Counted from the stretch's first letter, positions 23,505 to 32,137 are shown. The stretch is 38,239 nt of DNA from Streptomyces flaveus (GCF_014647675.1 NZ_BMPQ01000005.1:1-38239); one strand, 5' to 3'. Numbers and translations are program-made. Notes: generated from the sequence alone by a model not told the origin.

Positions 23505-23647
23505 CCGGCCCCAACTCTCCGTACGCTCACCGCCCTTGCCGCTGCCGCGGCGGGGGCCGCGTGCGCTGCCCCGCCACTCCCCCACCCCCCACACACGTCC
23601 ACGCGCTCCCATCTGCGCGCCGTACGTCCTGAGGACACCTCTTTCCC

Positions 23648-26104
23648 ATGCCTGTCACCGCTGTCTCCACAGCGCCCACCCCGGCATCCGCCGCTCCCCA
23701 ACCTCGCGGTCTCCGCGCCAACCCGTGGCTGACGCTGATCGCCGTCGCGTTCGGCCTGTTCATGGTCGGCCTCGACGGCTCCGTCGTCTCGATCGCCAAC
23801 GCCGAGATCGCCCGCGACCTGAACGCCACCACCGCGGAACTGCAGTGGGTCACCAACTCCTACCTGCTCGCCCTCGCCGCCGCCCTCATCCTCGGCGGCA
23901 AGCTCGGCGACCGCTTCGGGCGCCGCACCCTCTACCTCGTCGGCGTCGTCGGATTCACCATCGCGTCCGTCGCGATCGGCCTCGTCGGCTCGGTCGAGGG
24001 CGTCATCGCCTTCCGCGCCGTACAAGGTCTCTTCGGCGCGATGCTCATGCCCAACACCCTCGCGCTGCTGCGCGCCGTGTTCCCGCCGAAGAAGTTCGGC
24101 ATGGCGGTCGGCATCTGGGCGATGATCTCGTCCGTCTCCACCGCGCTCGGCCCGATCGTCGGCGGACTGCTCGTCGAGCACGTCAACTGGGAGTCCGTCT
24201 TCTACATCAACGCCCCCATCGGCGTCATCGCCCTCGTCTTCGGCCTCGTGGTGCTGCCGCAGTCCAGGAACGAGGCCGCCGCGAGCGAGAAGTTCGACGT
24301 GCCCGGCGTCGTGCTGCTCGCGCTCGGACTGCTCGCCGTCGTCTTCGGCGTCGTCAAGGGCGAGACGTGGGGCTGGACTTCGGCCGGCACGCTCGGCGCG
24401 ATCGTCGGAGGGCTGGTCGTCCTGGTCCTCTTCGGCTGGTACGAGACCCGCGTCGCGCACCCTCTCCTGCCCATGCGCCTGTTCCGCAACCCGGCCCTGA
24501 CCATCGGTACGGTCGTCACCGCGCTGAACTTCTTCATCCTGCTCGGCGTGATCTTCTTCGTGATGCTGTACCTGCAGAACGTACGCGGCTTCACGCCCGT
24601 CGAGGCCGGTGTGCGCACCCTGCCGCTCAGCCTCGTCTCCATGCTGGCCTCGCCGCTCGGCGCGAAGCTCACCGAGAAGTTCGGCCCGCGGCTGACCATG
24701 CCGCTGGGGATGGTGCTGCAGGCCGGCGCCGCGTTCGCGATGCTCGCGTGGAGCGCCGACTCCTCGTACGCCACCATGTGGCCGCCGTTCGCCGCGCTCG
24801 GCCTCGGCGTCGGCATGGTGATGGCCGCGTCGTCCGACGCGATCGTCGGCAACGCGCCCGTCAAGGACGGTGGCGTCGCGGGTGGCCTGCAGGCCACCTC
24901 GCTGCAGATCGGCGGCGCGCTCGGCACGTCGGTGCTCGTCTCGATCATCAGCAGCCGCGTCGGCTCCACGCTCACCGACTCGCTGACCGACGCGGGTGTG
25001 CCCGGCTCGGTCGCCGCTCGTCTCGAGGAGGCGAAGGACGCGGTCGCGATGGGCGTCGCCCCGGTCACCGACACGATGCCCGTACAGCTCAGGGCGGCCG
25101 TGACGGAGGGCAGCCAGACCGCCTTCATGAACGGCGTCCACACGGCCGTCCTCGTCACCGGCGTCCTCGCCCTCGTCGGCGCCGCCCTCGCGGCGCTCGG
25201 TCTTCGCCGCCGCGGCGACGACGAGAAGGTGCCGGACCCGGTCGCCTCCTCGGACACACGGGCCGTCGGCACCCCGGACCAGCCGCTCTCCGCGGCCGTC
25301 CCGGCGGCGACCGCGAGCGTCCCGGCCGAGGTCCCGTCCGTCGGCGGCACACCGGTCGGCGGCCACGTCCGCAGCGCCGAGTCCGCGCCCGTGCCGCGGG
25401 CCGCCGTCACGCTGGTCTCGCTGGGCGGGCGGCAGTTGGGCCGTGCGGTGGCCGGGCCGGACGGCTCGTACCAGGTGGACGTGCCTGGCGTCGGCAGTTA
25501 TGTGCTCATCGCGTCCGCCGACGGCTACCAGCCGCAGGCGTCCACGGTCGTGGTCGCCGGCGAGCCGGTCTCGTACGACATCCTGCTCTCCGGCACCAGC
25601 AGCCTGCTCGGCACGGTCAGGTCGGCCGACACCAAGGAGCCGGTCGTCGGCGCCCTGATGGTCGCGGCCGACGTGCGCGGCGAGGTGATCGCCACCGGAC
25701 TCACCGGCACGGACGGCGTCTTCACCTTCGCCGAGCTGGTGCCCGGCCAGGTGACCCTCGCGGTGACCGCGGTCGGGTACCGGCCCGTCGCGCTGCCCGT
25801 CGAGGTCGCCGTGCAGGGCGTCACCAGGAGCGAGGTCGAGCTGTCCTCCGGCTCACGGGTGCAGGGCGTGGTCACGGCCGCGGGCCGGCCGCTGAACGAC
25901 GCGCGGGTCACGCTCGTCGACACGGCCGGCAACGTGGTGGCCACCGCGACCACCGGCGAGGACGGCGGCTACGCCTTCACCGACCTGGACGGCGGCGAGT
26001 ACTCGGTCATGGCGACCGGCTACCCGCCGCGGGCCACCCATCTGACCGTGCACGGCTCCGGCGTGGACGGCCACGACATCGAGCTCTCCCACCAGGGCGA
26101 GTGA
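23648..26104 (+). CDS. MFS drug exporter (DHA2 type) fused to three carboxypeptidase-regulatory-like domains
   Basis: About 818 residues. Residues 30-525 are a 14-segment DHA2 transporter: LDGSVVSIANAEIARDL (motif D1), LGGKLGDRFGRRTLYL (motif A), GPIVGGLLVEHVNW (motif C). A Pro/Ala linker leads into three tandem beta-sandwich units of about 70 residues (from about 570, 653 and 737), each with the pattern G.V......P...A.VTL....G......T..DG.Y.F..L..G.Y.....A.GY.P. These are CarboxypepD_reg/transthyretin-like folds. Normal DHA2 proteins end soon after the last membrane segment. Frame and codon use are continuous, so this is a real fusion. It shares an operon with marR. Confidence 0.94.
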   Translation: MPVTAVSTAPTPASAAPQPRGLRANPWLTLIAVAFGLFMVGLDGSVVSIANAEIARDLNATTAELQWVTNSYLLALAAALILGGKLGDRFGRRTLYLVGVVGFTIASVAIGLVGSVEGVIAFRAVQGLFGAMLMPNTLALLRAVFPPKKFGMAVGIWAMISSVSTALGPIVGGLLVEHVNWESVFYINAPIGVIALVFGLVVLPQSRNEAAASEKFDVPGVVLLALGLLAVVFGVVKGETWGWTSAGTLGAIVGGLVVLVLFGWYETRVAHPLLPMRLFRNPALTIGTVVTALNFFILLGVIFFVMLYLQNVRGFTPVEAGVRTLPLSLVSMLASPLGAKLTEKFGPRLTMPLGMVLQAGAAFAMLAWSADSSYATMWPPFAALGLGVGMVMAASSDAIVGNAPVKDGGVAGGLQATSLQIGGALGTSVLVSIISSRVGSTLTDSLTDAGVPGSVAARLEEAKDAVAMGVAPVTDTMPVQLRAAVTEGSQTAFMNGVHTAVLVTGVLALVGAALAALGLRRRGDDEKVPDPVASSDTRAVGTPDQPLSAAVPAATASVPAEVPSVGGTPVGGHVRSAESAPVPRAAVTLVSLGGRQLGRAVAGPDGSYQVDVPGVGSYVLIASADGYQPQASTVVVAGEPVSYDILLSGTSSLLGTVRSADTKEPVVGALMVAADVRGEVIATGLTGTDGVFTFAELVPGQVTLAVTAVGYRPVALPVEVAVQGVTRSEVELSSGSRVQGVVTAAGRPLNDARVTLVDTAGNVVATATTGEDGGYAFTDLDGGEYSVMATGYPPRATHLTVHGSGVDGHDIELSHQGE

Positions 26105-26109
26105 CAGAA

Positions 26110-26152
26110 ACCGGGCCGGGCGCGCCTGGAGCGGAGGTGCGCCCGGCCCGGT
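26110..26152 (+). terminator. Terminator after the exporter
   Basis: ACCGGGCCGGGCGC pairs perfectly with GCGCCCGGCCCGGT (14 base pairs) six bases after the exporter stop; the 15-base loop may be extended by CCT/AGG. Confidence 0.85.
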
Positions 26153-26354
26153 CGGGAAGACCCTGGACCTGGTAGTCGGAGACCGACCCGGCTCGGTGCC
26201 GGATGAAGAGGTCGGGGCGGGCCGGGGGGATCGGCCCGCCCCCACCAGCGGGGCACAGGGGAGAGTTGGACCGCGGTGCGGTCCGTGCCCCGCGTCCGTG
26301 GGGCTCGCACGGTCATACGGCGAGCGTCTCCTTCGGCGGGACTTCCATCCCCAC

Positions 26355-26405
26355 CTGTGAGACAGTATGTATCGAAGAAGGGTTATGAGTCAACGCGTCT
26401 CACAG
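26355..26405. promoter_or_regulatory. Widely spaced 9-base inverted repeat upstream of tetR
   Basis: CTGTGAGAC (26355-26363) and GTCTCACAG (26397-26405) are exact reverse complements, 42 bases centre to centre (four helical turns), ending 27 bases before the chosen tetR start. They flank a relatively AT-rich stretch with TTATGA, a possible promoter. The spacing suits a looped or double-site repressor arrangement. The rest of 26153-26354 shows nothing. Confidence 0.5.
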
Positions 26406-26432
26406 ATCGCCCCGAGAGAAAGATGTATCCCG

Positions 26433-27017
26433 ATGTCCCGGACCAACGACGACCCTCGCGCCCTCCGCAGCCGCGCCGCCGCCCTGACCGCCGCCACCGA
26501 ACTCCTCGTCGAAGGCGGCCCCGAAAACGTCACCCATGCCACCGTCGCCCGACGAGCCGGAATCGGACGCGCCACCGTCTACCGACACTGGCCCGACCAG
26601 CAGACCCTCCTCATCGACGCACTCGCCAACGACGTCCGCCCCCTGCTCACCTTCGACGACAGCCCCGTCCGCGACCAACTGATGACCCAGATGGAACAGA
26701 TGACCCATCGGTTCAACCAACCGGCCGCCGTGACGGTCCTCATCACGATCATTCAGCAGGCCGAGCGGGACAAGGACGCACGGCGCATCCGCGAGGAGAT
26801 CTTCGGCCAGGCCGACGAACACTTCGCCCGCGCACTCGCCGCCGCCGTCGAACGCGGTGAACTCCGCCCCGGCGTTCAGGAGCACGCCACAGATCTCATC
26901 GCCCGCATCGTCGGCCCCCTGCTCTTCCAGCGCTTCCTGCTCGGCGAACGGCTCGACAAGGACACCGTCGCAGACGAGGTCGACACCGCACTCGCCCCCT
27001 GGCTGCCGAACACGTGA
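26433..27017 (+). CDS. TetR-family transcriptional regulator
   Basis: About 194 residues from ATG 26433; the frame extends to 26367, but that segment overlaps the inverted-repeat region and the HTH would then have an unusually long lead. HTH: LRSRAAALTAATELLVEGGPENVTHATVARRAGIGRATVYRHWPDQQTLLIDAL. The C-terminal domain resembles TetR_C_33-like regulators (MTQMEQMTHRFNQ..., FGQADEHFARALAAAVERGELRPG). No transporter or enzyme gene lies directly behind it, so the target is unclear. Confidence 0.9.
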   Translation: MSRTNDDPRALRSRAAALTAATELLVEGGPENVTHATVARRAGIGRATVYRHWPDQQTLLIDALANDVRPLLTFDDSPVRDQLMTQMEQMTHRFNQPAAVTVLITIIQQAERDKDARRIREEIFGQADEHFARALAAAVERGELRPGVQEHATDLIARIVGPLLFQRFLLGERLDKDTVADEVDTALAPWLPNT

Positions 27018-27412
27018 CAGACCAACGTCTCCGACCGGGGGTGACGGGACAGCCGGCTGGGACGGGTGGGGGTAGGGCCGTGGCGTGGGATGTTGTCGCG
27101 ATGGTCGTCGCGTCGGAGTTCGCGGCTCGCTCGCCGTCGAGAAGGACGCCGGTGGGACCGGCGTCCTCGACGAGGCGGCCGTGGAGGAGCACCTCGCGGG
27201 TGTCGACGGCGTCGAAACCGGCGGCGTCCCGGTTGTCGTGGGACTCGCGGGCCCGTGTCCGAGTGTCCGATCCGGCGCGGTCGACAGCGGGACGATGAAG
27301 CCGCCACCCACCGCGATCGCCGGCTCGTACGGCTTCGTGATCGGCGTCGCGGTCGCCACCGCCCGGCCGGCCTCTGAGCCTCCATCTCAGGGCCCTCTTC
27401 TCAGGACCGACG
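27018..27412. other. Spacer between convergent tetR and araC genes
   Basis: No gene is assigned in these 395 bases. A minus-strand frame around 27090-27250 is GC3-rich and reads FDAVDTREVLLHGRLVEDAG then GVLLDGERAANSD, which looks like true coding sequence, but it has no proper start or conserved end. I take it as a gene remnant of unknown family. Confidence 0.4.
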
Positions 27413-28447
27413 TCAACTGCCGGGCGAAGTACGGAAGTTGGCGGGGCTGGTGCCGTACCGGGCCTTGAACGCCCGGGAGAAGTGTGACGGGTCCTTGAAG
27501 CCGACGCGCAGGGCGATGTCTGCGATCGTCGGGGCGTCCTGGCCGGGCGGCCTCAGCAGCATGGTGCGGGCCCGGTCGAGTCGCCGGTCGTAGAGCCAGG
27601 TCCGGGGCGTGGTTCCCGCTTCCTGGAAGAGCTGGTGGAGATAACGCAGGGAGAAACCGAGGGCGTGACCGGCGGCGAGCAGGGTGAGTCCGGGATCGTG
27701 CAGCCGTTCGTCGAGGTACTCCATGGCACGTCTCAGGTCACGGCGGTGGACGGCCGAACCCGCTGCGCCGGCGCTGTCGGCGTGGGCGTCGTACACAGCG
27801 GCGAGCAGGTCCAGGACGTTCGCCGTGACCGAGTGGGCCAGCCCTTCGTCGAGAGCGCGGCCCTCTTCGGCGAGCGCGCGCAGGACAGGGCTGACGAACG
27901 CGCCCGGGCCGCCCGTGGCCCGGAACGGCACTGCTGTGATCCGTTCGGCCGTCGCACACCGGGAGGTGAGCATCCCGCGCGGTATCTGCAGGACCACCGA
28001 GCGGAAGCGCTCCTCGAACCGGAAGACATACGGCCTGGCGCTGTCGACCAGCGTGAAGTCGCCCGGCCCCATCGCGCCCGAACGGTCGTCCTGCCGCACG
28101 GTCCCCGACCCCTCGCAGATCAGCGTGAGGAAGAAGTCCTCCCCCTCCGCCCGGCGGACAAGTGCGGGGGTACGGGCGGCCTCGTGCGGGTCGGCGCTCA
28201 CCGTACTGAGGCGCAGCCCGCCCGTCTCCCGGGCCACCGCCCGCGCGTCGAAGCCGGCCGTCCGCGCGGCGGTGGCCGGTGCGGGCACCCCCGCTGCGAG
28301 CATCGCGACGAACGCCGTACGGGTGACCTCGTTCCAGTAATCCCACTGGTCACCCCCGTCGAGACCGACCGTGGAGAAGCTCCGCTCGGCCGTGGCCGTG
28401 CGCTCCGGTACCGGAGACCGCGCGCTCCCAGTCATGTCGCTCATCAT
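27413..28447 (-). CDS. AraC-family regulator (AraC-binding-like N-terminal domain)
   Basis: About 344 residues, ATG 28447 with AAGGAAA upstream. The N-terminal part (FVAMLAAGV..., LICEGSGTVRQDDRSGAMGPGDFTLVDSARPYVFRF) is the cupin-like ligand domain found in the AraC_binding_2 group. The C-terminus carries the double HTH: LTLLAAGHALGFSLRYLHQLFQEAGTTPRTW and IADIALRVGFKDPSHFSRAFKARYGTSPANFR. It is divergent from the hydrolase gene with an 86-base gap, which makes that gene the obvious target. Confidence 0.94.
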   Translation of the reverse strand: MMSDMTGSARSPVPERTATAERSFSTVGLDGGDQWDYWNEVTRTAFVAMLAAGVPAPATAARTAGFDARAVARETGGLRLSTVSADPHEAARTPALVRRAEGEDFFLTLICEGSGTVRQDDRSGAMGPGDFTLVDSARPYVFRFEERFRSVVLQIPRGMLTSRCATAERITAVPFRATGGPGAFVSPVLRALAEEGRALDEGLAHSVTANVLDLLAAVYDAHADSAGAAGSAVHRRDLRRAMEYLDERLHDPGLTLLAAGHALGFSLRYLHQLFQEAGTTPRTWLYDRRLDRARTMLLRPPGQDAPTIADIALRVGFKDPSHFSRAFKARYGTSPANFRTSPGS

Positions 28448-28472
28448 CAGGTTTCCTTAGCGTTACGCCACG

Positions 28473-28498
28473 GCTCAGAGCATGGCACGGCACTGAGC
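28473..28498. promoter_or_regulatory. Dyad in the araC-hydrolase divergent promoter region
   Basis: GCTCAG (28473-28478) and CTGAGC (28493-28498) are inverted repeats, 20 bases apart, in the short shared promoter region. They could form a regulator site. The arms are only six bases, so chance is possible. Confidence 0.3.
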
Positions 28499-28533
28499 GG
28501 GACGAAACAGGCCGCATCGCAAAGGACTGCCCC

Positions 28534-29385
28534 ATGCTGACCACCATCTACTCGCAGGAGCGAGGCGGACTCCGCTTCGATGTCTTCGCCGGCTCCGAGC
28601 CCGCCCTGTCGCCCAACTGCGTCCTCATCAGCGGCGAGCGGGACGCGATCCTGATCGACGTCCAGTTCGTCCGCGACGAGGCGCGCGAACTGGCCGAACG
28701 CGTCCGCGACACCGGCAGGAACCTCAAGGCCGCGTACATCACGCACGCCCACCCCGACCACTACGGCGGCATGGCCGAGATCCAGGCCGCCTTCCCCGAC
28801 ACCCCGATCTTTGCCAGACAGGGAGTCATCGACGGGATCCTGGAGTGGCCGGCCAAGCGCCTGCACTGGCAGGAGGCCTACGGGGACCAGATCCCGGACG
28901 AGATGCCGGTTCCCCGGCCGCTGACCGGAGAGCGCGGCTCCCTCGAAGGACACGAGGTGGTCTTCGTGGACCTGCCGGTCGCGGAGACGGTCCACGCCAC
29001 CGCCTTCCACGTGCCCGGATCGGGGGCTCTGATCGCCGGGGACCTGCTCAACCACCACTCGCACTGCTACATGGCGGACACCAACAACCCCGGATCCTGG
29101 CTGACCGCCCTGGACCTGGTGCAGGCACTGGGCGAACTCACGATCGTCGTCCCTGGCCACGGCCCGGTGGGCGGAACGGAGGTCATCGACGACACCAGGA
29201 CCTGGCTGCAGGACTACCAGGAGGTCGCGAGGCCCCGGGTGCCCGTCGCCGACATCGCCCGGGAGATGGGCCGTCGGCACCCGGACCGGGCTCTGCCCAT
29301 GCTGCTCTGGCTCACCCGTGGGCCCTCGTTCGGCCTGGTCGGCCCGAAGGAACTGGGTGTGCCACCGGAGGTCTTCGGGGGCTGA
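28534..29385 (+). CDS. Metallo-beta-lactamase-fold hydrolase
   Basis: About 283 residues, ATG 28534 with AAAGGA upstream. Zinc ligands: HAHPDH at 71-76, a later Asp in LIAGDLLNHHSH, and His in VVPGHGPVGG. This is the MBL fold with a glyoxalase II or lactonase-like site. The mid-protein HVPGSGALIAGDLL fits family members resembling the Vmh and quorum-quenching groups. The substrate cannot be told; the divergent AraC regulator suggests inducible detoxification or catabolism. A weak repeat-rich stretch follows the stop. Confidence 0.93.
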   Translation: MLTTIYSQERGGLRFDVFAGSEPALSPNCVLISGERDAILIDVQFVRDEARELAERVRDTGRNLKAAYITHAHPDHYGGMAEIQAAFPDTPIFARQGVIDGILEWPAKRLHWQEAYGDQIPDEMPVPRPLTGERGSLEGHEVVFVDLPVAETVHATAFHVPGSGALIAGDLLNHHSHCYMADTNNPGSWLTALDLVQALGELTIVVPGHGPVGGTEVIDDTRTWLQDYQEVARPRVPVADIAREMGRRHPDRALPMLLWLTRGPSFGLVGPKELGVPPEVFGG

Positions 29386-29709
29386 GCCGGAAGCCCTGCC
29401 GGGCAGAAACGCTGGGGTCCGGGCGAGCCAATATCTGTGGCCGCGAAATGAGAAATAGACGCCACGCTCGATGAAGGTTCCTTGCTCGGCAGGTGGAGCA
29501 GAGTTATCCAGCGCATACGGTCGATCGCACCGTGCTACTGTCGACTCCAGTTGCAGTTGTGGTTCCCGAACACTTGGGAGCATCCTCACCGGTTTCATAT
29601 ACCGGTAGAGCTCCTTACATAACCGGTTGTTTTCCGGCGGGGTGATCATCACGGCGACGCGGAGTCCGCACAGTGTGGACTCCGAGCACCGTCCCAAAGG
29701 AGATTCAAC
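29386..29709 (+). promoter_or_regulatory. Long structured leader of the cold-shock gene
   Basis: These 324 bases hold no gene. ACCGGT occurs three times (29588-29593, 29601-29606, 29622-29627), the first two able to form a small hairpin around TTCATAT. A 10-base-pair hairpin follows at 29661-29683 (GGAGTCCGCA with TGTGGACTCC, one G-U pair). The ribosome site AAAGGAG (29696-29702) is single-stranded in this fold. Long folded leaders are a known feature of csp mRNAs in other bacteria; the role here is inferred. Confidence 0.5.
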
Positions 29710-29913
29710 ATGGCTGCCGGCACCGTGAAGTGGTTCAACGCGGAAAAGGGCTTCGGCTTCATCGAGCAGGACGGCGGCGGCGCCGACGTCTTCGCCCACT
29801 ACTCGAACATCGCCGCTCAGGGCTTCCGTGAGCTGACGGAGGGCCAGAAGGTGACCTTCGACATCGCGCAGGGCCAGAAGGGCCCGACGGCCGAGAACAT
29901 CGTTCCCGCCTGA
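29710..29913 (+). CDS. CspA-family cold-shock protein
   Basis: 67 residues, complete cold-shock domain: [17 protein letters not shown] with RNP1 (KGFGFI) and DVFAHYS (RNP2), ending in [10 protein letters not shown]. It binds single-stranded RNA/DNA and acts as an RNA chaperone. Strong AAAGGAG site seven bases before the ATG. A long leader precedes it, and a very strong terminator follows it. The DEAD-box helicase gene downstream is a natural functional partner. Confidence 0.97.
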   Translation: MAAGTVKWFNAEKGFGFIEQDGGGADVFAHYSNIAAQGFRELTEGQKVTFDIAQGQKGPTAENIVPA

Positions 29914-29930
29914 CGCTGACACGTACTTCG

Positions 29931-29968
29931 CAGCTGGGGCCCGCACCTTGGGGTGCGGGCCCCAGCTG
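29931..29968 (+). terminator. Terminator after the cold-shock gene
   Basis: CAGCTGGGGCCCGCACC pairs perfectly with its complement at 29952-29968 (17 base pairs, loop TTGG), followed by ATCGGTTTT, a short T-run. It is the clearest intrinsic terminator of the window. Confidence 0.95.
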
Positions 29969-30190
29969 ATCGGTTTTCAGGGCGCGGGCTGCCTGCCGGC
30001 CCGTCCCTCGCAGTTTCAGCCGCAGGCTGATCCAGGGACAGGTTCCCCTTGATCCCCGGCTGCCGGGATCTCACCATTTTCGTGAGAGACGAATCCCACA
30101 CGCATTCTCTACACATTCCCTTCGGGATCAAATTCGATCCCGCATTGTCTTCGGCTCGTTCTCGCGATTCTCTGCGCTGCTCATTTGCTG

Positions 30191-30230
30191 CGGGAATTCC
30201 TTGATACGTGCCACATCAAGGAAGGTCCCG
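30191..30230 (+). promoter_or_regulatory. Hairpin enclosing the ribosome site of the helicase gene
   Basis: TTCCTTGAT (30197-30205) is the exact complement of ATCAAGGAA (30215-30223). Beyond one small internal loop, CGGGA (30191-30195) pairs with TCCCG (30226-30230). Together they form a stem of 14 pairs that locks the ribosome site AAGGAAGG (30218-30225) and ends one base before the ATG at 30232. In RNA this would block initiation unless opened by temperature, a helicase or another factor. As DNA it could also be a protein-binding dyad. The rest of 29969-30190 is relatively AT-rich and probably contains the promoter. Confidence 0.75.
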
Positions 30231-30231
30231 C

Positions 30232-31758
30232 ATGAACCGCACGCGTACAAACGATCGCTTCGTCCGTACTCGCACCGGAAGTTCCCCCTCCAAAAGGGGT
30301 GGCAGCCGTTACGGAGCCGGAACTGGAGCCGCGGTTTCCGGCCGCTCCGGTGCTCCGCGCCGTCCCGAAGGTCACGGACGCCGACAGGCCGCGCCTCAGG
30401 GCGAGTTCGCACTGCCGAAGACGATCACCCCCGCGCTCGATGCCGTCGAGACGTTCGCCGATCTCGCCATGCCGGCGCAGTTGCTGGCCGCACTCGGCCA
30501 CGAAGGCGTGACCGCACCGTTCCCGATCCAGGCGGCGACCCTGCCGAACTCCCTCGCGGGCCGCGACGTACTCGGCCGTGGCCGCACCGGTTCGGGCAAG
30601 ACCCTCGCCTTCGGCCTCGCGCTTCTCGCCCGTACGGCCGGTCAGCGCGCCGAGCCCAGGCAGCCGCTGGCCCTCGTCCTCGTACCCACCCGCGAGCTCG
30701 CCCAACAGGTCACCGACGCGCTCACTCCGTACGCCCGCGCTGTGCGGCTGCGGCTGACCACCGTGGTCGGCGGGATGTCGATCGGCAGGCAGGCGGGGGC
30801 ACTGCGCGGCGGTGCGGAGGTCGTCGTCGCCACGCCGGGCCGGCTCAAGGACCTCATCGACCGCGGCGACTGCCGACTCGACCGCGTCGCCATCACCGTC
30901 CTGGACGAGGCCGACCAGATGACCGACATGGGCTTCATGCCCCAGGTCACCGCGCTGCTCGACCAGGTGCGTCCCGAGGGCCAGCGGATGCTCTTCTCGG
31001 CCACCCTGGACCGTAACGTCGATCTGCTGGTCCGCCGCTATCTGCACGACCCGGTGGTCCACTCCGTCGACCCGTCCGCGGGGGCGGTCGCCACCATGGA
31101 GCACCACGTACTCCACGTACACGGCGCGGACAAGCACCGGACAACCACCGAGATCGCGGCACGCGAGGGCCGGGTGCTCATGTTCCTGGACACCAAGCAC
31201 GCGGTGGACCGGCTGACCGAGCATCTGCTGAACAGCGGCGTCCGTGCCGGTGCCCTGCACGGTGGCAAGTCCCAGCCGCAGCGCACACGGACCCTGGCCC
31301 AGTTCAAGACCGGGCATGTGACGGTCCTGGTGGCGACCAACGTCGCGGCGCGCGGAATCCACGTCGACAACCTCGATCTGGTCGTGAACGTCGATCCGCC
31401 CAGCGACCACAAGGACTATCTGCACCGTGGCGGCCGCACGGCACGCGCCGGCGAGTCCGGCAGCGTCGTCACCCTGGTGACCCCCAACCAGCGCCGCGAC
31501 ATGAGCCGGCTGATGGCCTCCGCTCGCATCACCCCCCAAACCACCCAAGTGCGTTCGGGCGAAGCGGAGTTGAGCCGCATCACAGGCGCTCAGGCCCCCT
31601 CGGGTGTCCCGGTCGTCATCACCGCGCCGGCCGCGGAACGCCCCCGGCGCAGCGCCTCTTCCTCGTCTCGGGGCCGCCGCGGCCGCAGCGGCCAGGGCCG
31701 GTCCACCGGCCAGGCGGCACGCCGCACGGCACAGCGCGCCTCCAACCCGACGGCCTGA
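30232..31758 (+). CDS. DEAD-box RNA helicase
   Basis: About 508 residues. A basic, Gly/Arg-rich N-terminal tail of 60 residues precedes the core. Motifs: Q-motif FPIQ (97-100), Walker A GRTGSGKT (117-124), VPTRELAQQV, TPGRL (201-205), DEAD 225-228, SAT 256-258, then in the second RecA domain DTKHAVDRLTEHL, VATNVAARGIHV and HRGGRTARAG. The C-terminus is again Arg/Ser-rich, as in RNA-binding RhlE/CsdA-type helicases. It unwinds RNA structure, typically in ribosome assembly or mRNA turnover at low temperature. ATG 30232 is set by AAGGAAGG. A conserved small gene follows 70 bases later without a terminator. Confidence 0.96.
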   Translation: MNRTRTNDRFVRTRTGSSPSKRGGSRYGAGTGAAVSGRSGAPRRPEGHGRRQAAPQGEFALPKTITPALDAVETFADLAMPAQLLAALGHEGVTAPFPIQAATLPNSLAGRDVLGRGRTGSGKTLAFGLALLARTAGQRAEPRQPLALVLVPTRELAQQVTDALTPYARAVRLRLTTVVGGMSIGRQAGALRGGAEVVVATPGRLKDLIDRGDCRLDRVAITVLDEADQMTDMGFMPQVTALLDQVRPEGQRMLFSATLDRNVDLLVRRYLHDPVVHSVDPSAGAVATMEHHVLHVHGADKHRTTTEIAAREGRVLMFLDTKHAVDRLTEHLLNSGVRAGALHGGKSQPQRTRTLAQFKTGHVTVLVATNVAARGIHVDNLDLVVNVDPPSDHKDYLHRGGRTARAGESGSVVTLVTPNQRRDMSRLMASARITPQTTQVRSGEAELSRITGAQAPSGVPVVITAPAAERPRRSASSSSRGRRGRSGQGRSTGQAARRTAQRASNPTA

Positions 31759-31828
31759 GCGACCCCGATCGCCTGGACCCACCTCACCCGATCAGCCCCG
31801 TACTCGTTCTCCGTCCCTGTGAGGCATC

Positions 31829-32137
31829 ATGCGCTGTGTCATCGCCCGGTTCCCGTTCGACCTCTTCAAGCACGAAGTACTGGCCTCCATGAAGGGCGTC
31901 AAGCCCGAGCCCATCACGGGTGAGTCCGTACTCATCGGCCGCCGCCACTACCCCGTCAAGCAAGTGGGCGAAATCATCACACGGCAGGACCGCCGTGACT
32001 TCACCAGCGGTGAGGTCACCCGCGCCATGAGCCGCCTCGGTTTCACCTGCCGCGGCGGCGAGGAGAGCGCACCCGCCGCGCCCGTCCTCACTCCGTTGCA
32101 GACGGCATCGGCCCTGCTCAGCGGGCCCACCGCCTGA
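31829..32137 (+). CDS. Small conserved protein downstream of the helicase
   Basis: About 102 residues, ATG with GAGG upstream. It begins MRCVIARFPFDLFKHEV and contains GESVLIGRRHYPVKQVGEIITRQDRRDFTSGEVTRAMSRLGFTCR. Small proteins of this look often follow DEAD-box or cold-shock genes in Streptomyces, but I know no function. The likely cotranscription with the helicase suggests an RNA-related role. Confidence 0.85.
   Translation: MRCVIARFPFDLFKHEVLASMKGVKPEPITGESVLIGRRHYPVKQVGEIITRQDRRDFTSGEVTRAMSRLGFTCRGGEESAPAAPVLTPLQTASALLSGPTA

Noticed and set aside
23323..26175. Very long plus-strand frame (950 codons) and a minus-strand frame (669 codons) over the exporter
   Set aside because: Both are Arg/Asp-rich shadows of the MFS fusion gene.
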